This document shows positions 5,376 to 6,176 of a stretch of DNA of 6,176 bases, piece after piece. Under the pieces are notes generated by a model, which did no database searches, was not told the DNA's origin, and worked only from the letters and a program-made list of their open reading frames with translations. The stretch is taken from the NCBI GenBank assembly GCA_937941745.1, contig CALDGV010000037.1, positions 1-6,176 on the forward strand, read 5' to 3'. Position 1 is the stretch's first letter, and each line of letters begins with the position of its first letter. The DNA is from an uncultured Prosthecobacter sp. GTDB lineage: Bacteria > Verrucomicrobiota > Verrucomicrobiia > Verrucomicrobiales > Verrucomicrobiaceae. Position numbers and translations under genes: made by a program.

Positions 5376-6176
5376 GATTTTCTTCTCCAAGTATCCGCCA
5401 GCACGGCGGCGATGATGACAGCGCCGGTGACGATGCGTTTGTCGGGATCTGAAGCGCCGAGTTGGACGAGTCCGGCCTCCAAAGTGGCGATGATGAGCAC
5501 GCCGAGAAAACTTTTCACCACGCTGCCGCGTCCGCCCATCAAACTGGTGCCGCCGACGACCACGGCGGCGATGGCGCTGAGTTCAAAGCCGACTCCGGCA
5601 TTCGGATCAGCGCTGCCGAGCCGCGAGCAGTGAAACACCGCCGCCAAACCGGTCAGCGCGCCGAGCAGCGCATGCGCGAGGATGCGCGGCCGGTCCACCG
5701 GCACGCCGGAGACGAGCGCGGCTTCACGATTCGCGCCGATGGCGATGAAATGCCTCCCCAACGCCGTGTGCGAGAGCAAAACCTGCCCCGCGATGACCAC
5801 GAGCACGCTCACGACAAACGCGGGCGAGATCACCAGCCCACCAAACGGCGCGCCAAGAGGCTCGATGGCTGCGCCGATGTATTTCGTCTTCGATTCGGTG
5901 AGCTTGTAGGCCAATCCGCGCACCATTTCGAGCATGCCGAGCGATACGATGAACGAAGGCAGACGAAACTTCACGCTGACGAAGCCCGTGCCACCACCGA
6001 GCACGCCACCGAGCGCCAAACTGAGCAGCAACGCGGTGAAAAGACCGAGCTGCAGGTCCACCATCGCCACACCGACGACCGCGCCGCAAAAGCCGAGCAA
6101 CGAGCCGACCGACAAGTCGATGCCGCCCGTGATCATGACCAGCGTCATGCCCGTCGCGACGAGCGCGAGCGCTGGA
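5372..6176 (-). CDS. Ribose/monosaccharide-type ABC transporter permease (RbsC family), N-terminus outside window
   Basis: The last 267 codons of a membrane permease of the branched-chain/ribose type (BPD_transp_2). The frame stays open to the right edge: codons upstream of Met 6148 read Pro-Ala-Leu-Ala-Leu-Val-Ala-Thr-Gly and continue straight into 'MTLVMITGGIDLSVGS', the RbsC signature, so 6148 is not the start and roughly 50-60 residues are missing. Visible marks, numbered from the first complete codon, are hydrophobic segments throughout, 'LPSFIVSLG' (72-80), the cytoplasmic ATPase-coupling loop 'GRHFIAIGANREAALVSGV' (140-158), and 'FELSAIAAVVVGGTSLMGG' (197-215) followed by Arg-Gly-Ser-Val. 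The protein would form the inner-membrane channel with an RbsA-like ATPase and a periplasmic binding protein, probably encoded further right. It overlaps the nucleoside hydrolase start by 4 bp, so ribose or a related pentose is the likely cargo. Other sugars or a nucleoside cannot be excluded. Confidence 0.93.
   Translation of the reverse strand, partial: PALALVATGMTLVMITGGIDLSVGSLLGFCGAVVGVAMVDLQLGLFTALLLSLALGGVLGGGTGFVSVKFRLPSFIVSLGMLEMVRGLAYKLTESKTKYIGAAIEPLGAPFGGLVISPAFVVSVLVVIAGQVLLSHTALGRHFIAIGANREAALVSGVPVDRPRILAHALLGALTGLAAVFHCSRLGSADPNAGVGFELSAIAAVVVGGTSLMGGRGSVVKSFLGVLIIATLEAGLVQLGASDPDKRIVTGAVIIAAVLADTWRRKS
5382..5388 (-). promoter_or_regulatory. Ribosome binding site of the nucleoside hydrolase, inside the permease's last codons
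   Basis: On the minus strand GGAGAAG ends six bases before ATG 5375 and lies within the permease codons for Trp-Arg-Arg. Together with the ATGA stop/start overlap at 5375-5372 it indicates translational coupling, and it fixes the hydrolase start. Confidence 0.75.

Noticed and set aside
5376..5390. TTG 5390 as the nucleoside hydrolase start
   Set aside because: These bases are the ribosome binding site (GGAGAAG) for ATG 5375, which begins the signal peptide directly.
4977..5633. A 218-codon plus-strand frame across the hydrolase/permease junction
   Set aside because: Antisense to two clearly recognised genes and without any domain of its own.
5372..6148. ATG 6148 as the true permease start
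   Set aside because: In-frame codons upstream already match the RbsC family and run into the window edge, so 6148 is an internal Met.

Overview
The window is GC-rich, densely coding bacterial DNA that reads as chromosomal. It holds four protein genes and no RNA gene, mobile element or CRISPR array that I can see. The style suggests Verrucomicrobiota (a Prosthecobacter/Verrucomicrobium-like relative) or the wider Planctomycetota-Verrucomicrobiota group. The reasons are a very large exported protein mixing fibronectin III, Calx-beta and concanavalin-like domains, a divergent LacI-type regulator with a 'DPRLAALM' hinge region, and a secreted nucleoside hydrolase of the 'DTDxxGDxDD' type. This placement is inferred from protein style only, because no marker gene is present.

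Layout. From 3222 down to 1 (minus strand) there is one uninterrupted reading frame of 1074 codons that leaves the window at its left edge. Because it has no stop inside the window it is easy to miss, and the many smaller frames between 1 and 3222 are its shadows. It encodes an exported protein: a signal peptide, an FN3-like domain, a gingipain-type (peptidase C25, caspase-like fold) domain, two more FN3 domains, a Calx-beta domain, a concanavalin-like sandwich and the beginning of a fourth FN3. The position where C25 peptidases carry the catalytic Cys appears to be Ser. Divergently, 53 bp away, a LacI-family regulator runs from 3276 to 4373 (plus strand). It converges on a minus-strand operon: a ribose-type ABC transporter permease (5372-6176, cut at its N-terminus by the window edge) followed, with a 4-bp ATGA overlap, by a secreted nucleoside hydrolase (4395-5375).

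How the genes may work together. The permease and nucleoside hydrolase make a coherent pair. An exported enzyme would split nucleosides into base and pentose outside the cytoplasmic membrane, and the ABC permease would take up the sugar (or a related sugar or nucleoside). The LacI-type protein could be the sugar-responsive repressor of that operon, of the large exported protein, of itself, or of something else; the sequence does not decide. No non-coding stretch exceeds 300 bases: the only gaps are 53 bp (3223-3275) and 21 bp (4374-4394).
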